Shown here: in pieces, positions 1 through 9,089 of the stretch
Layout: the number at the start of each line of letters is the position of its first letter
Numbering within the stretch: the first letter of the stretch is position 1
Assembly (NCBI GenBank): GCA_019058425.1
Contig: JAHPYZ010000054.1
Span: 1-33,455, forward strand
Reading direction: 5' to 3'
DNA length: 33,455 nt
Source of the DNA: Promethearchaeota archaeon
GTDB lineage: Archaea; Asgardarchaeota; Lokiarchaeia; Sigyniarchaeales; SOKP01
Notes under the pieces: model-generated
The model's input: only the letters and a program-made list of their open reading frames with translations
Databases searched by the model: none
Told to the model about the DNA's origin: nothing
Position numbers and translations under genes: made by a program

Positions 1-968
1 ATTGTGGACAATGCATAGAAAAATGTCCAATGAGGGTAGATGATGAATTTGATATGAAACTAAGGAAGCGTAGAGCAATTTATATTGATTATGTTCAAGG
101 AGTTCCCTCAATAATGACGATAGATAAAGAAAACTGTTTATTTTTCACCAAGAACGCTTGCAGGATCTGTGAAAAAGTATGTGAAAGAGAAGCAATCGAT
201 TTCGATCAAAAAGATGAAGAATTCGAATTAAATGTGGGATCAATCATTGTAGCAACAGGGTATGATATATTTGATCCAAAATCTCTTGATTCTTTAGGGT
301 ATGGTAGATATCCCAATGTAGTAACTGCTCTGGAATTTGAAAGATTAATATGTGCTTCTGGGCCTTTGGGTGGACATTTGACACGACCATCAGATAAAAA
401 TGACCCTAAAAAATTGGCTTTTATTAATTGTGTAGGTTCAAGAGATATAAAAAATAATCCATATTGTTCATCTTGTTGTTGTATGTATACGACTAAAGAA
501 GCTATGATTGCATATGAACATGATAATGAAATAGAGACTTCAATCTTTTATATCGATCTTAGAGCAGCTGGTAAAGGGTTTCGAGAATATATTCAAAGAG
601 GAGAAAACGAATATTCCATTTCCTATCTTAAGGGAAAAGTCGCGAAGATATTAGAAGATGATCAAAAAAATCCTCTAATAATATATGAAGACATTAATAC
701 TTCACAAGTTAAGCAATTAAAATTTGATTTAGTGATACTAGCTACTACTATGGTGCCTAAAAAGGATGCTGGAGAATTAGCTAAAATTCTAGGAATTAAA
801 ATGGATGATTTCAACTTTTTTAAGGCAAATAATTATCAGCCTCAAAAATCCTCTAAAGAAGGAATCTTTCTCTGTGGTGCTTGTAGGGAACCTATGGATA
901 TTCCAAATTCTGTAGTTGATGCAAGTGGAGCAGCCGCTAAAGCTGCTGAAATAATAATGAGGGGGTAA
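1..968 (+). CDS. hdrA: HdrA-like flavin/iron-sulfur protein, 5' end outside window
   Basis: The reading frame is open from base 3, before the first ATG at base 30, and those first codons spell CGQCIEKCP, the last three cysteines of a [4Fe-4S] ferredoxin motif. The gene therefore starts upstream of the window. About 25 residues later comes a second cluster with unusual spacing (C-x7-C-x2-C-x3-C, ending CRICEKVCEREAIDF), then the second half of the FAD domain (NVGSIIVATGYD), the HdrA insert NCVGSRD...YCSSCCCMY, and a C-terminal FAD segment ending in GIFLCGACREPMDIP. The whole piece aligns block for block with the first 440 residues of the fused protein at 3415-6876. HdrA is the flavin subunit of heterodisulfide reductase-type complexes. 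What remains matches the FAD/ferredoxin block without the N-terminal HdrA domain, which is on the next gene, 5 bases downstream. Confidence 0.88.
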   Translation, partial: CGQCIEKCPMRVDDEFDMKLRKRRAIYIDYVQGVPSIMTIDKENCLFFTKNACRICEKVCEREAIDFDQKDEEFELNVGSIIVATGYDIFDPKSLDSLGYGRYPNVVTALEFERLICASGPLGGHLTRPSDKNDPKKLAFINCVGSRDIKNNPYCSSCCCMYTTKEAMIAYEHDNEIETSIFYIDLRAAGKGFREYIQRGENEYSISYLKGKVAKILEDDQKNPLIIYEDINTSQVKQLKFDLVILATTMVPKKDAGELAKILGIKMDDFNFFKANNYQPQKSSKEGIFLCGACREPMDIPNSVVDASGAAAKAAEIIMRG

Positions 969-973
969 AAAAA

Positions 974-2641
974 ATGGCGGATGAAGATATTAGAATTGGA
1001 GTTTTTATTTGTCATTGTGGTACAAATATAGGCGGTGTGTTAGATATTTCTGAGTTAACAGAATATACTAAAACTTTACCTAATGTAGCGTATGCTGACG
1101 CTAACCTTTATACGTGTTCAGAAGTTGGATTAACTGAGATCAGGGAAAACATTAAGGAACATAATTTAAATCGTGTTATAGTTGCATCTTGTTCTCCACG
1201 AACTCATGAACCTTTATTTAGAGCAACATGTCAAGAAGCAGAGTTAAATCCTTATTTATTTGAAATGGTAAATATTCGAGATCAAGATTCTTGGGTTCAT
1301 ATGAAAGAACCAGAAAAGGGTACTGAAAAAGCTAAAGATCTTATTCGGATGGGAGTCTATAAAGCAGCGTTATTGGAACCTTTAGAAAAAATGCAAGTAA
1401 GTGTTATACATTCAGCTATAATAATTGGTGGGGGTATTGCTGGAATGAATGCAGCATTAAATTTAGCAAATCAAAATTATAATGTAAGCCTAATTGAAAG
1501 AGAAACTGAATTAGGAGGCTTGATCAGATATTTAAATAAAGTATATCCTACTAATGAAGACGTTTCAATTATATTAGAAACAAGAAATCTAGTAGAAAAC
1601 CATGAGAAAATTGATGTATATAAGTCTGCTATTATAGAAAAAATTGAAGGATATGTGGGAAATTATAAAGTTAATATTCTCCAAACCAAAAAAACAATTG
1701 AAATTGAAGCAGGAGCTATTATTGTAGCTACAGGGGCAAAAGCTTTGTCACCAGAAGGGTATTATAATCATAACGGAAAGACTATAATAAGTCAATTAGA
1801 ATTAGAGGCGTTATTAAAGGAAAATCCAATTAGCAGTAATAATATTACAATGATTCAATGTGTTGGTTGTAGAAATGAAGAACGAAAATATTGTTCGAAT
1901 ATTTGCTGTATGACTGCTCTAAAAAACGCAATCTTGATCAAGGAGCAAAATCCTAATGCTAATATTAATATAATTTTTAGAGATATTCAAACTCAGGGTG
2001 TTACCTATGAAAATTATTATAGAAGAGCAAGAGAAATGGGAATATTGTTTATAAAGTATTTACCAGAAAAACCTCCAACAATTAAGAAGAATCATATTGA
2101 GGTTTATAATGAATTTATGAATCAGGTTATTGGATTTCCCTATGATCTTGTTGTATTATCAATGCCTCTCGTTGCAAATGAAGACTCAGAGCAGTTGGCA
2201 AAAATGCTAAAAGTCCCATTAGAAGAAAATCACTTCTTTTTAGAAGCTCACGTGAAATTAAGACCTGTTGATTTTGCTACAGACGGTGTATTCGTATGTG
2301 GCTCTGCTCATTGGCCAGCAGATATTTCAGAAAGTATATCACAATCAAATGCGGCAGCTTCTAGAGCGAGTACAATCATCTCTAAAGAAATGTTAGAAGT
2401 AGAAGGTTCTACAGCTGAAGTTAATACAGATTTATGTGTGGGATGTGAAGCGTGCATTAAAATTTGTCCCTATAGTGCAATTTCTAAAGATGAAGAAACA
2501 GATACTGTAGTAGTTAATAAAGTTGTTTGCAAGGGTTGTGGAGTATGTGGTGCTAGTTGTCCACAAAATGCAATAATCATTCATCATTTTACAAGTGATC
2601 AAATTATTGCTGAAATTGCAACTTATGGAGGTGGAGAATGA
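974..2641 (+). CDS. hdrA: HdrA-like protein: N-terminal HdrA domain, FAD domain, two C-terminal ferredoxin clusters
   Basis: This 555-residue protein opens with the HdrA N-terminal domain (GVFICHCGTNIGG, Cys13 and Cys15; LYTCSEVG; VASCSPRTHEPLF). A Rossmann dinucleotide motif GGGIAG near residues 152-157 starts the thioredoxin-reductase-like FAD domain. The HdrA cysteine insert follows (QCVGCRNEERKYCSNICC), and the protein ends with two [4Fe-4S] motifs, CVGCEACIKICP near residue 488 and CKGCGVCGASCP near 519. The role inferred from the family is to bind FAD and relay electrons between the MvhD protein encoded next and other iron-sulfur partners in the cytoplasm. It starts 5 bases after the previous gene and its TGA directly abuts the next ATG, so co-translation is likely. 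It corresponds to residues about 445-1010 of the fused protein encoded at 3415-6876. Confidence 0.9.
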   Translation: MADEDIRIGVFICHCGTNIGGVLDISELTEYTKTLPNVAYADANLYTCSEVGLTEIRENIKEHNLNRVIVASCSPRTHEPLFRATCQEAELNPYLFEMVNIRDQDSWVHMKEPEKGTEKAKDLIRMGVYKAALLEPLEKMQVSVIHSAIIIGGGIAGMNAALNLANQNYNVSLIERETELGGLIRYLNKVYPTNEDVSIILETRNLVENHEKIDVYKSAIIEKIEGYVGNYKVNILQTKKTIEIEAGAIIVATGAKALSPEGYYNHNGKTIISQLELEALLKENPISSNNITMIQCVGCRNEERKYCSNICCMTALKNAILIKEQNPNANINIIFRDIQTQGVTYENYYRRAREMGILFIKYLPEKPPTIKKNHIEVYNEFMNQVIGFPYDLVVLSMPLVANEDSEQLAKMLKVPLEENHFFLEAHVKLRPVDFATDGVFVCGSAHWPADISESISQSNAAASRASTIISKEMLEVEGSTAEVNTDLCVGCEACIKICPYSAISKDEETDTVVVNKVVCKGCGVCGASCPQNAIIIHHFTSDQIIAEIATYGGGE

Positions 2642-3412
2642 ATGGCATTTGAGCCAAAAATATTAGGATTTTTATGTAACTGGTGCTCGTATGCAGGAGC
2701 AGACTTAGCAGGTGTTAGTCGAATCCAATACCCAACAAATGTCAGAGTTATTCGTGTAATGTGTTCGGGAAGAGTTGATCCAGTTTTTATCGCTGAAGCA
2801 TTCATGAATGGCATTGATGGTGTACTAGTCTTAGGATGTCATTTAGGAGATTGTCATTATATTAGTGGAAATTATGAAGCAGAATTAAAAATGAAAATGT
2901 TAAGTAAAACATTATCAACAATAAATTTCTCGGATAGAGTTCGGCTTGATTGGGTTTCTGCATCAGAAGGAAATAGATTTGCTCAAATTGTGAGTGATTT
3001 TACTGAGCATATCCGTAAATTGGGACCTTCTCCTGTTAAAAATAATAAATTAAAAAAGGCTATACTTGATAGTCTTAATGCTGTTAAATTTGCTTTATGT
3101 GATAAAAGGCTAAGAGCTTTAGTTGCTAGACAACGAGAATTAACAACAGAAGGAAACGTATATGGAGAAGTAATAACCGAAGAAGAATTTGAGGAAATAC
3201 TCAATAACGCTATCGAAAATGAAGTTATTCGTCATAAAATTTTAGAAAAAATAAAGAAGCAAGGTAAATCTGTTCCAGATATTGCAAAGGAAATTGATAT
3301 TGAGCCTTATAAGGTATTAAAACATATTGTAACTCTTCGAGCTCGCGGCTTAGTTGATGTTGATCAAATAAATGAAGAAATTCCCACTTTTATTTCGATT
3401 AAAGAGGTTTAA
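2642..3412 (+). CDS. mvhD: MvhD/FlpD-type iron-sulfur subunit with C-terminal helix-turn-helix-like extension
   Basis: Residues 1-130 are a typical MvhD domain: LCNWCSYAGADLAGVSR with Cys12 and Cys15, VMCSGR with Cys41, and GCHLGDCHY with Cys66 and Cys71, which bind a [2Fe-2S] cluster in this family. MvhD passes electrons between HdrA and a partner such as hydrogenase or formate dehydrogenase. The protein is about 100 residues longer than the MvhD block of the neighbouring fused gene. The extra part (about 135-256) is charged and ends in what looks like a winged helix: KSVPDIAKEIDIEPYKVLKHI followed by a basic, valine-rich strand region. That could be a protein-docking module or a DNA-binding domain; the sequence alone does not decide. 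The ATG abuts the upstream stop, and the next gene starts 2 bases after this stop. Confidence 0.88.
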   Translation: MAFEPKILGFLCNWCSYAGADLAGVSRIQYPTNVRVIRVMCSGRVDPVFIAEAFMNGIDGVLVLGCHLGDCHYISGNYEAELKMKMLSKTLSTINFSDRVRLDWVSASEGNRFAQIVSDFTEHIRKLGPSPVKNNKLKKAILDSLNAVKFALCDKRLRALVARQRELTTEGNVYGEVITEEEFEEILNNAIENEVIRHKILEKIKKQGKSVPDIAKEIDIEPYKVLKHIVTLRARGLVDVDQINEEIPTFISIKEV

Positions 3413-3414
3413 AG

Positions 3415-6400
3415 ATGGATAAAATTGGTTCAGTTCTAGTGATAGGAGGAGGAATAGCGGGTATCCAAGCTTCAATGGATTTAGCAGATTCAGGCTTTAA
3501 AGTCTATTTAGCTGAATCATCAATGAGTATAGGTGGTGTAATGTCTCAATTAGATAAAACATTTCCTACGAACGATTGTTCGATATGTATCCTTGCTCCT
3601 AAATTGGTTGCAGCTGGACGTCATGAAAATATTACTCTTTTAATTAATACTTCCCTTGAAAAAGTCAATGGAAAACCTGGTAATTTTACTGTAGAACTAC
3701 AGCAAAAGACATTATTATTGGATCAAGAAAAATGTACTGGCTGTGGAGTATGTGCCCAAGAATGTCCTGTGGAAGCAATAGATTTCTTTAATGAAGGATT
3801 GTCAAACAGATCAGCGATCTCTGTAAAATTTCCACAAGCAGTTCCATTAGTTTTTTCAATAGACCAAGAAATATGTATAGGTTGTGGTTTTTGTAAGGGG
3901 GTATGTAAAGCTAAAGCAATAGATTATACACTTGAAGATAAATTCACATCCCTAAATGTGGGGGCTATTGTTTTAGCACTAGGTTTTGATGAATACGACC
4001 CTAGTCTTACCCAACAATACGGATATAGTAAATACTTAAATGTTGTTACTAGTATTGAATTTGAACGGATATTAAGTGCTAGTGGGCCTCATTCTGGGCT
4101 TATCCTTAGACCATCTGATGGAATAATTCCAAAAAAAGTAGCATTTTTACAATGTGTGGGATCTAGAGATAAAAAACATGGCGCAGAATATTGTTCCTCT
4201 GTCTGTTGTATGTACACTGCAAAAGAAGCTGTAATTGCAAAAGAACACATGGAAATTGTTGAACCTACGATTTTCTCAATGGACGTAAGAGCTGTTGGAA
4301 AAGATTTTGACAAATATATTGAACGTGCTCAAAATGAATATGGTATAAGATATATTAGAAGCAGAATATCTGATATTAAAGAAATACCAAAAACAAAAGA
4401 TCTAATTCTCCATTTTGAAAGTGATGACGGAAAAGTAATAAGTGAAGTTTTCAATCTAGTTGTTTTAGCAGTAGGAGCTTTACCAAATCATAGTACAAAA
4501 GAGTTAGCGAAAAAGTTAAATATTGAATTGAATGAGTATAATTTTTGTAAGACTAAGCCATTCTCACCTGTAGATACATCTAAAGAAGGAATATTTGTAT
4601 GTGGTATGATTTCAGAACCTAAGGATATTCCAGAGACAGTTGTGGAGGCAAGTGCTGCTGCTGGTGCGGTAAACATTCTATTATCTGATGTTAGGAACAC
4701 ATTAATAACTGAAAAAGAATTACCAAAAGAGATTGATATTAGTGGAGAACCTCCTCGTATTGGCGTTTTCATATGTCATTGTGGTATTAATATTGGAGGC
4801 GTTGTAGATGTTCCTAAAGTTGTGGATTATGCAAGTCAATTACCTGATGTAATTTATGCAGAAAGAAATTTATATACATGTTCTGCTGATACCCAAACTA
4901 ATATTAAAGAACAAATTAAAGAACATAATTTAAATAGAGTAATTGTTGCATCATGTACACCAAGAACTCATGAACCTTTATTTCAAGCAACTATTAGGGA
5001 AGCAGGTTTGAATAAATATCTCTTTGACTTAGCAAATATACGGGATCAGTGTTCATGGGTACATATGCATGAACCAGAGGAAGCAACAGAAAAAGCGAAA
5101 GATTTAGTGAGGATGGCAGTTGCCAAAGCTCGAAAGTTAGTTCCTCTCCAGGAACAACAAGTAGAAGTAATACATAAAGGATTGGTAATTGGAGGAGGTG
5201 TTGCAGGAATGACAGCAGCTTTAACCCTTGCTAATCAAGGATTTGAAGTTTTCCTTGTTGAGAAAAGTGAAAAATTGGGAGGATTCTCTAATAATATTTA
5301 TCAAACTATAGAAAATTATGACGTTCAAGAATATCTTCAAGATTTAATAAATAAAATCAATAATCATAAACTTATCAATGTATTTCTTAACACCAGAATT
5401 AATTCAATAGGAGGTTATGTTTGTAATTTTACAACTAAAATTACATTTGGTGAAGATAAACAAAAAAAAGAATTTCAGCACGGTATTATTATAGTGGCCA
5501 CTGGAGCTCATGAATATCAACCTAAAAATGGTGAATTTCTTTTTGGTAAAGATACTAGAGTAATCTTACAATCAGACTTCGAAAAAATTCTATTTAATGA
5601 AGTAGAAAATATTAAAAAATTAAATTCAATAGTAATGATCCAGTGTGTTGGTTCTAGAAACGAAGAAAATCCTTATTGTAGTAGGATGTGTTGTAGTGAA
5701 GCTATTAAAAATGCTTTGAAGGCAAAAGAAATTAATCCAGATCTTAATATCACTGTTTTATATAGAGATATCAGGACCTATGGCTTTAAAGAAAAATATT
5801 ACAATTTAGCAAGAGAAAAAGGAATTATCTTTCTGAGGTTCAAAGAGGATAATCCTCCAGAAATTAGGTTAGATAATGGAAATTTAGGTATTTATATAGA
5901 TAAACCTGATATTGGAAATATTAAAATTAATACTGATTTAATTGCTCTAAGTGCTGGCATTATTGCTGACAATGAAGCTAATGAAAATTTAGCAAAAATG
6001 TTAAAAGTTCCTACAAATGACGATGGTTTTTTCTTAGAAGCTCATGTAAAACTTCGACCTTCAGATTTCGCAACTGATGGAATCTTTTTATGTGGAACTG
6101 CTCGTGGAACTGCTACAATTAGCGAAAGTATAGCACAAGCAATGTCAGCGGCCTCTAGAGCTACTACAATTCTATCTAAAGATATTTTAATCACAGAAGG
6201 CGTTATATCAAAGGTTGATCCTGCTTTATGCATCGGGTGCAATAGATGTGCTGAAGTTTGTAATTATGGTGCCGTTGGTGTAAAATATGAAGAAGGCTTA
6301 ATGATATCGGAAGTTAATCCTTTACTTTGCAAAGGTTGTGGGGATTGTGCTGCTGAGTGTCCTGCCGAGGCCATCACCATGAGTCATTTTGGTCGTATTC

Positions 6401-6876
6401 AAATTGAACCAATGATAACTGAAGCAGCTAAAGCTACAGTTTCAGATGGACAACCAAGAATAGTTGCATTTCTCTGTAATTGGTGTAGTTATGCCGGTGC
6501 AGATTTAGCTGGTGTAAGTCGATATCAATATCCTCCAAACATAAGGACGATAAGGGTTATGTGTTCTGGTGGTATTCCAAAGAGTTTTATATTACAAGCA
6601 TTTTTAGAAGGTGCTGATGGTGTCTTTGTTGGGGGCTGCCATCTCGGGGATTGCCACTACATTGCAGGGAATCAAGATACTTTAAGAAGAACCAATGAAA
6701 TTGAGAAAGTTATAGAATCTCTAGGTATTAATCCAGATAGATTCATGAGAAAATGGGTTTCCGCGAGTGAAGGAAAACTTTTCTCTGAAACTATCACAGA
6801 ATTCACCGAAAAGTTAAAAAAATTGGGTCCTATTGAAAATGATTATAAAAAAAAAGAAGTTATAATAACAAAATAA
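3415..6876 (+). CDS. Fused HdrA-HdrA-MvhD electron-transfer protein
   Basis: One 1153-residue chain carries three blocks. Residues 1-440: FAD domain (GGGIAGIQA near 11-19, TNDCSICILAPKLVAAGRH) with two [4Fe-4S] motifs (CTGCGVCAQECP, CIGCGFCKGVCK) and the HdrA insert. Residues 445-1000: a second HdrA unit with its N-terminal cysteine domain (Cys454 in ICHCG), GGGVAG near 593, and two ferredoxin motifs (CIGCNRCAEVCN at 939, CKGCGDCAAECP about 30 residues on). Residues 1015-1145: MvhD (LCNWCSYAGAD, Cys1021; GCHLGDCHY). The three genes just upstream encode the same blocks in the same order as separate proteins. Such a polypeptide could carry an entire FAD/Fe-S relay, with two FADs, for electron confurcation or bifurcation; that role is inferred from HdrA/MvhD families. 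It starts 2 bases after mvhD and is followed by metV, so it is probably part of one long operon. Confidence 0.92.
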   Translation: MDKIGSVLVIGGGIAGIQASMDLADSGFKVYLAESSMSIGGVMSQLDKTFPTNDCSICILAPKLVAAGRHENITLLINTSLEKVNGKPGNFTVELQQKTLLLDQEKCTGCGVCAQECPVEAIDFFNEGLSNRSAISVKFPQAVPLVFSIDQEICIGCGFCKGVCKAKAIDYTLEDKFTSLNVGAIVLALGFDEYDPSLTQQYGYSKYLNVVTSIEFERILSASGPHSGLILRPSDGIIPKKVAFLQCVGSRDKKHGAEYCSSVCCMYTAKEAVIAKEHMEIVEPTIFSMDVRAVGKDFDKYIERAQNEYGIRYIRSRISDIKEIPKTKDLILHFESDDGKVISEVFNLVVLAVGALPNHSTKELAKKLNIELNEYNFCKTKPFSPVDTSKEGIFVCGMISEPKDIPETVVEASAAAGAVNILLSDVRNTLITEKELPKEIDISGEPPRIGVFICHCGINIGGVVDVPKVVDYASQLPDVIYAERNLYTCSADTQTNIKEQIKEHNLNRVIVASCTPRTHEPLFQATIREAGLNKYLFDLANIRDQCSWVHMHEPEEATEKAKDLVRMAVAKARKLVPLQEQQVEVIHKGLVIGGGVAGMTAALTLANQGFEVFLVEKSEKLGGFSNNIYQTIENYDVQEYLQDLINKINNHKLINVFLNTRINSIGGYVCNFTTKITFGEDKQKKEFQHGIIIVATGAHEYQPKNGEFLFGKDTRVILQSDFEKILFNEVENIKKLNSIVMIQCVGSRNEENPYCSRMCCSEAIKNALKAKEINPDLNITVLYRDIRTYGFKEKYYNLAREKGIIFLRFKEDNPPEIRLDNGNLGIYIDKPDIGNIKINTDLIALSAGIIADNEANENLAKMLKVPTNDDGFFLEAHVKLRPSDFATDGIFLCGTARGTATISESIAQAMSAASRATTILSKDILITEGVISKVDPALCIGCNRCAEVCNYGAVGVKYEEGLMISEVNPLLCKGCGDCAAECPAEAITMSHFGRIQIEPMITEAAKATVSDGQPRIVAFLCNWCSYAGADLAGVSRYQYPPNIRTIRVMCSGGIPKSFILQAFLEGADGVFVGGCHLGDCHYIAGNQDTLRRTNEIEKVIESLGINPDRFMRKWVSASEGKLFSETITEFTEKLKKLGPIENDYKKKEVIITK

Positions 6877-6914
6877 AAATTTTATCAAGTTCATAAAATT
6901 AGGAGTTTTTTAAT

Positions 6915-7613
6915 ATGATAATTACGAAACAAAAAGATATTGAAGAAATATACGAGATGATAAAACCATATTCTAAAATCTTAGTTGCAGGATGTGATGG
7001 TTGTTGTCAACCTCCACGTTCAATAAATGAAGCCAAAGTGTTAGCACAGATGCTCGAATTAAAAGCAAGAAGTGAGGGAAAAGAGTTAATGTGGAAAGCT
7101 ATCACTGTCTTAAGACAATGTGATGACAGGATTGCAGCTACAACATTAAGACCGTTCATAGAAGAATATGATGCGATTGTATCATTAGCATGTGGTTTAG
7201 GAGTAGGTATGTTGAACAGAGTTCTTCCTACAATTCTCACTTTTCCAGCACAAAATAGCATGTTTGGTGGTGCAGAGAATAATGGAGAAAATTATTTTGT
7301 TGAATATTGTGAAACATGTGGGGATTGTTTACTTGGAGTTACCGGTGGTATTTGTCCTATGGCAGGATGTGCTAAGAATTTGAGTAATGGTCCTTGTGGA
7401 GGACAAGTTGAAGGTAAATGTGAGGTTGGAGGATATATACACGATTGTGCTTGGGTGAAAATGTGGGAACGTTTAAAGAAATTTAACAGATTAGATCTAT
7501 TTACTATCTATAGACCGCCACGAAATTATCGAATATGGTCGAGCCCAAGATTTATACATATTTATGAAACAAGTTCAAATGTGGAAGAACCGAAAGAGGA
7601 GGAGAAAACTTAA
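6915..7613 (+). CDS. metV: MetV-type zinc/iron-sulfur partner of methylene-tetrahydrofolate reductase
   Basis: This 232-residue cysteine-rich protein matches the MTHFR C-terminal (MetV) family. The N-terminal half has VAGCDGCCQPPRS (Cys27, Cys30, Cys31) and an alpha/beta core with a glycine-rich CGLGVG segment. The C-terminal third holds YCETCGDCLLG, GGICPMAGCAKN, NGPCGG and GKCEVGGYIHDC, the metal-binding cysteines of the family. In Moorella thermoacetica MetV forms a complex with MetF plus HdrABC and MvhD, and the order here, HdrA-MvhD genes then metV then metF, fits that arrangement. An AGGAG ribosome binding site lies 8 bases before the ATG. The 38-base gap to the previous gene is too short to say whether a separate promoter exists. 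The 3' end runs up to the metF start with only one base between them. Confidence 0.88.
   Translation: MIITKQKDIEEIYEMIKPYSKILVAGCDGCCQPPRSINEAKVLAQMLELKARSEGKELMWKAITVLRQCDDRIAATTLRPFIEEYDAIVSLACGLGVGMLNRVLPTILTFPAQNSMFGGAENNGENYFVEYCETCGDCLLGVTGGICPMAGCAKNLSNGPCGGQVEGKCEVGGYIHDCAWVKMWERLKKFNRLDLFTIYRPPRNYRIWSSPRFIHIYETSSNVEEPKEEEKT
7596..7604 (+). promoter_or_regulatory. Ribosome binding site that fixes the metF start
   Basis: The purine run GAGGAGGAG lies 10 bases before the ATG at 7615, inside the last codons of metV. It supports the ATG at 7615 over an in-frame ATG at 7564, which would add 17 highly basic residues not seen in the MetF family and overlap metV by 50 bases. Confidence 0.7.
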
Positions 7614-7614
7614 A

Positions 7615-8547
7615 ATGGTAAATAGACCCGCTTTCAGTAATCTAGTAAAGACTATCAAAGAGGGAAAATTCGTATTCACGGGTGAATTAGAGCCTGAGAA
7701 AGATTTTGATTTAAAACATGTTCTTCATTCGGCAGAAGAAATGAAGAAAACGGGAAAAATTGTTGCTGCTAATGTTACAGATGGCCCACAAGGAGATGCT
7801 TATACTTGTTCTATGGTGCCTTGCTATCTGGTTCAAGAAAAAGTTGGATTAGAAGCAATTTGGCAGATGACAGTAAGAGATAGAAATCGAATTGCATTAT
7901 TTGGTGATATTTTAGGTGGTGCAATCCTCGGTTTAAAAAATTTACTTGCCTTAACAGGTGATCATTCTGCTCTTGGAGATCATCAGAATGCTAGAGCTGT
8001 CTATGATCTGGATTCCACTCAATTGATAGAACTCGTTTCTAAAATGGTTGATGATGGTACTGATTTAGAAGGAAATGAAATCGCAGGCGGAAAACCACAA
8101 ATAAATGTTGGATGTGCTGCAAATCCAAATTCAAATCCAAGAGAACCAGAAATATTAAAAGTTGGGAGAAAAGTAGAAGTTGGAGCAGATTTTATTCAAA
8201 CCCAAACATCTTTTGATGTAGATGATGCTAAGGAGTTCCTAAAGGAATTAGAAAAGTATAACACTCCTGTTTTACTTGGGTTGTTTCCTATAAAAAACTA
8301 CGGTATTGCATGGTATTTCAATGAATATATTCCTGGTGTCTCTGTTCCTGAAGATTTTCTCGGAGCCCTTAAGAAAACAAAAAAAATAAAAGATAAACAA
8401 GAAAAATATGCCCAAATCGATAAAATTAATCTAGATTTTTTTGAACCGTTTATCAAAGAAATTAAGAAAACTACTAAAGCTGCTGGTATTCATTGTATGG
8501 CGGTTCACTATGAAAGATTATTTGAACCACTACTTAAAGATTTTTGA
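7615..8547 (+). CDS. metF: Methylenetetrahydrofolate reductase (MetF-type)
   Basis: This 310-residue protein is a MetF-type TIM barrel that reduces methylene-tetrahydrofolate (or the pterin analogue) to the methyl form with FAD or FMN. Visible signatures are TGELEPEKD at the first strand (the position of the catalytic glutamate), AANVTDGP, the folate-site DRNR at residues 89-92, the flavin-binding LALTGDH at 112-117, and GADFIQTQTSFD in the barrel's second half. The length fits the short bacterial/archaeal MetF without a regulatory domain. Together with MetV and the HdrA/MvhD proteins it probably forms a complex that links methyl-branch reduction in the Wood-Ljungdahl pathway to low-potential carriers. 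The direction (acetate formation, or oxidation of methyl groups) cannot be read from the sequence. It is the last gene of the operon; AT-rich DNA with T-runs follows. Confidence 0.9.
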   Translation: MVNRPAFSNLVKTIKEGKFVFTGELEPEKDFDLKHVLHSAEEMKKTGKIVAANVTDGPQGDAYTCSMVPCYLVQEKVGLEAIWQMTVRDRNRIALFGDILGGAILGLKNLLALTGDHSALGDHQNARAVYDLDSTQLIELVSKMVDDGTDLEGNEIAGGKPQINVGCAANPNSNPREPEILKVGRKVEVGADFIQTQTSFDVDDAKEFLKELEKYNTPVLLGLFPIKNYGIAWYFNEYIPGVSVPEDFLGALKKTKKIKDKQEKYAQIDKINLDFFEPFIKEIKKTTKAAGIHCMAVHYERLFEPLLKDF

Positions 8548-8636
8548 TAGATAATGAAAAATTAAAGAATAAATAATTTTTTGAAATTTAAAATAAATTT
8601 TTTTAATTATAGGAAAAAAACATAGAAGGAAATAAT

Positions 8637-9089
8637 ATGAAAAATCTTGATGATAAGGATAAAAGAATTCTTGAAATGCTTCTTGAAGATTCTAGAAGAC
8701 CATATCATGAAATAGCAGCAGATCCAAAGGTAGAGTTATCTGAATCGACTGTAAGAAAACGTGTAATTAAACTTCAAGAAGAGGGAATAATTGAAAAGTT
8801 TACTATAAAAATATGTCGAGAAGATGAAAGATGTATTATAGCATTCATTACACTTATTCCAAAAAGTTTGGCTGAAACAAAAGAATTATTAAGAGAGGCA
8901 CAAATTCTACCTCAATGTGAGGAAATTTATTTTCTCGCGGGAGAATGTGGAGTTTTAGTAAGAGTTAATGTACCTGAAATTATTGAGCTGGATGCGTTAA
9001 TAGAATCATTTCGTGGTCGTGCAGATGTAAGAAGTGTTGAAAGAGTATGTGTAGTATTAAGGCCTATAAAGACAATACTGTCTGAATGA
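8637..9089 (+). CDS. Lrp/AsnC family transcriptional regulator
   Basis: The 150-residue protein has the standard two-domain layout of Lrp/AsnC regulators: an N-terminal helix-turn-helix (LDDKDKRILEMLLEDSRRPY, then ELSESTVRKRVIKLQEEGII, residues about 5-55) and a C-terminal RAM ligand-binding and assembly domain (about 65-145). Such regulators form dimers to octamers and often sense amino acids. An AAGGA sequence lies a few bases before the ATG, and a TATA-like stretch (TTTAAAATA, about 8586-8594) in the 89-base gap after metF suggests its own promoter. Its position suggests it may control the metVF/hdrA operon or itself; that is inference. The stop overlaps the start of a tiny reading frame. 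Confidence 0.92.
   Translation: MKNLDDKDKRILEMLLEDSRRPYHEIAADPKVELSESTVRKRVIKLQEEGIIEKFTIKICREDERCIIAFITLIPKSLAETKELLREAQILPQCEEIYFLAGECGVLVRVNVPEIIELDALIESFRGRADVRSVERVCVVLRPIKTILSE

Noticed and set aside
7564..7614. Longer MetF start at ATG 7564
   Set aside because: It would add a basic tail encoded in the MetV gene in another frame, and the strong ribosome binding site at 7596-7604 points to ATG 7615.
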